Shown here: positions 5,377 through 6,833 of the stretch, one piece after another
How the letters are laid out: each line of letters starts with the position of its first letter
Numbering within the stretch: position 1 is the first letter of the stretch
DNA from: Candidatus Hydrogenedentota bacterium
GTDB lineage: Bacteria; Hydrogenedentota; Hydrogenedentia; Hydrogenedentales; CAITNO01
Direction of reading: 5' to 3'
Assembly (NCBI GenBank): GCA_007124105.1
Contig: SLFT01000488.1
Span: forward strand, 1 to 6,833
DNA: 6,833 nucleotides
Notes under the pieces: model-generated
Told to the model about the DNA's origin: nothing
Databases searched by the model: none
Seen by the model: only the letters and a program-made list of their open reading frames with translations
Translations under genes and position numbers: made by a program

Positions 5377-6833
5377 TTGACAACAGCATTATTAAAAGAG
5401 GCATTGGAGGCGGCGGTATCCCGTTCCGGCGCGCCGGGCGCGGTGGCGTGCGTGGGTGTGGCGGGTTCGCGCGTGCTGGCGGAGGCCGTGGGCGCGCGCG
5501 CGGTGACGCCGCAACGCGAAACGGCTACGCTGGATACCATTTATGATCTGGCGTCGTTGACAAAAGTGGTGGCCACCGCCACGGCAGTCATGCTGCTGCG
5601 CGACGACGGCAAACTCGATCTGGATCATCCTGTTGCGCGCTATATCCCGTTACCGAACCTCGAGCGGCTTACCGTGCGCCATCTGATCACCCACACCACG
5701 GGACTTCCCGCGTGGCGGCCCTGGTACAAGGACGTGTCCAGTTATCTGGCGTATGTGGAGCGCATCTCGGAAGCGGCCAGTGGCGCGACGCCCGGCCAGA
5801 CGCGCACGTATTCGGACATGGGGTTTATCCTGTTGCGGAAGGTGGTGGAACAGGCGTCACAGGACGGCTTCGACGACTTCTGCCGCAAACGTATTTTTGC
5901 GCCTCTTGATATGAACGACACCATGTTCAACCCGCCTAAGGAGTTGCATAGCCGGTGCGCGCCCACGGAGCGTTGCTCGTGGCGCAATCGTACCTTGCGC
6001 GGCGAAGTGCATGATGAAAACGCGTCGTCCGTAGGCGGCGTTTCAGGTCATGCGGGATTGTTCAGCACGGCTCTGGACCTGGAAAAGTTTTGTATTGCGC
6101 TGCTTGACGGGCGCATTCTGTCAGACAAGACGCTGGAGGAAATGACCACTATCGGGCAGGCGCCGCGGTATCCCTGGCAGGGACTGGGCTGGTGGGTGGA
6201 CCCCTGGTCCATTGGCGCCAATGGATATCTGCTTGCGCGTACCGCTTTCGGGCACAGCGGCTGGACGGGTACAAGCCTGTGGATGGACCGCGCCACCAAA
6301 CTCTACGTCATCCTTCTGAGCAACACCTGTCATCCTGACAGAAACCGGCGCAACAACGGCGCACTGCGCCGCACCTTCCATGCGCGCACCGCCGATGTGT
6401 TTTATCCGCGCTGGTGCAACGCCCATACGGGTCTTGACAAACTCCTGCGCAACGATTTTGCCGAGCTGCGCGACAAGCGCGTTGCGCTGTTGACCAACCA
6501 TGCGGCGGTGGACCAGTTGGGCCGCCCCATTTTAGATGTGCTCGCGTTAGACAAGACCCTGAACATCCGCTACTTGTACAGCCCGGAACACGGCTTGTTC
6601 GGGCAGGCCGAGGCAGGTGAACGCGTCTCGTCGCAACAAGGGCCCACGCCCATCATCAGCCTGTACGGAGACCGCAAACAACCAAGCGCGGAAGAGTTGG
6701 GCAACATTGATTTGTTTGTGGTGGACCTGCCTGACGTGGGCGCGCGTTATTACACGTACATGGCGACCATGAAGGATTGCATGGCCGCTTGCGCGCACCA
6801 TAACACGCCGGTACTGGTGCTGGACCGGCCCAA
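5377..6833 (+). CDS. Serine hydrolase (beta-lactamase fold) fused to NamZ/DUF1343 exo-N-acetylmuramidase domain, 3' end outside window
   Basis: The frame runs without a stop from TTG 5377 to the window end, giving 485 residues of an incomplete protein. Residues about 5-340 are a class C beta-lactamase-fold serine hydrolase: S-L-T-K (S60, K63; nucleophile and base), Y-S-D (145-147, in place of Y-x-N) and H-S-G (293-295, in place of K-T-G), with V-H-D-E-N-A (211-216) and G-G-V-S-G-H-A-G-L-F (220-229). Residues from about 352 are the start of a DUF1343/NamZ domain: G-L-D-K-L-L, R-V-A-L-L-T-N-H, S-P-E-H-G-L-F-G (402-409, Glu404 and His405 conserved), S-L-Y-G and D-V-G-A-R-Y-Y-T-Y (453-461). NamZ (YbbC) removes terminal MurNAc from peptidoglycan fragments; in B. 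subtilis it is encoded beside AmiE (YbbE), a serine beta-lactamase-family MurNAc-L-Ala amidase. A joint role in muropeptide recycling is therefore likely, though the first domain could be another amidase or esterase. No signal peptide is visible from the chosen start, unlike the exported Bacillus enzymes, so it may act in the cytoplasm or the start may be wrong. Confidence 0.88.
   Translation, partial: MTTALLKEALEAAVSRSGAPGAVACVGVAGSRVLAEAVGARAVTPQRETATLDTIYDLASLTKVVATATAVMLLRDDGKLDLDHPVARYIPLPNLERLTVRHLITHTTGLPAWRPWYKDVSSYLAYVERISEAASGATPGQTRTYSDMGFILLRKVVEQASQDGFDDFCRKRIFAPLDMNDTMFNPPKELHSRCAPTERCSWRNRTLRGEVHDENASSVGGVSGHAGLFSTALDLEKFCIALLDGRILSDKTLEEMTTIGQAPRYPWQGLGWWVDPWSIGANGYLLARTAFGHSGWTGTSLWMDRATKLYVILLSNTCHPDRNRRNNGALRRTFHARTADVFYPRWCNAHTGLDKLLRNDFAELRDKRVALLTNHAAVDQLGRPILDVLALDKTLNIRYLYSPEHGLFGQAEAGERVSSQQGPTPIISLYGDRKQPSAEELGNIDLFVVDLPDVGARYYTYMATMKDCMAACAHHNTPVLVLDRP

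Overview
The window looks like chromosomal DNA from a GC-rich bacterium. All genes are on the + strand, the Shine-Dalgarno sites are clear, and two sigma-70-like promoter candidates are visible. No tRNA, rRNA, CRISPR array, transposase, integrase or phage gene was seen. The lineage cannot be fixed from the sequence. Fused metabolic enzymes, a serine hydrolase joined to a NamZ (DUF1343) domain, and a short GATTGACGG-type tandem repeat together make me think of the Hydrogenedentota / Planctomycetes-Verrucomicrobia-Lentisphaerae type of organism; this is a weak guess.

Layout: (1) positions 1-372 hold the C-terminal end of a WYL-family transcriptional regulator that begins upstream of the window. 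(2) A gap of about 300 bases (373-673) carries a 9-bp tandem repeat and a candidate promoter with an extended -10. (3) Positions 674-2374 encode a fused alpha/beta family I CoA-transferase of the propionate CoA-transferase / YdiF type. (4) A 272-base gap starts with an imperfect inverted repeat. (5) Positions 2647-4773 encode one polypeptide joining a complete phosphate butyryltransferase (Ptb) to a complete butyrate kinase (Buk). (6) 25 bases downstream, and so probably cotranscribed, 4799-5284 encodes a 161-residue ACT-domain protein whose layout and C-terminus resemble IlvH/IlvN, the regulatory subunit of acetohydroxyacid synthase. (7) After a second candidate promoter, a TTG-initiated gene (5377 to the window end, incomplete) fuses a beta-lactamase-fold serine hydrolase to a NamZ-type exo-N-acetylmuramidase domain.

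How the genes may work together: genes 3, 5 and 6 form a plausible acyl-CoA module. The CoA-transferase would move CoA between short-chain acids. The Ptb-Buk fusion would turn acyl-CoA plus phosphate into acyl phosphate and then into acid plus ATP, with the unstable acyl phosphate made and used on one polypeptide. The ACT protein could sense an amino acid, possibly branched-chain, and control the pathway. The last gene belongs to a different process, peptidoglycan (muropeptide) recycling; its two domains match enzymes encoded side by side in Bacillus subtilis (AmiE/YbbE and NamZ/YbbC). The most notable items are the Ptb-Buk fusion with its altered Buk active-site motifs, the IlvH-like partner, and the hydrolase-NamZ fusion. 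Family assignments come from reading motifs by eye; no database search was possible.
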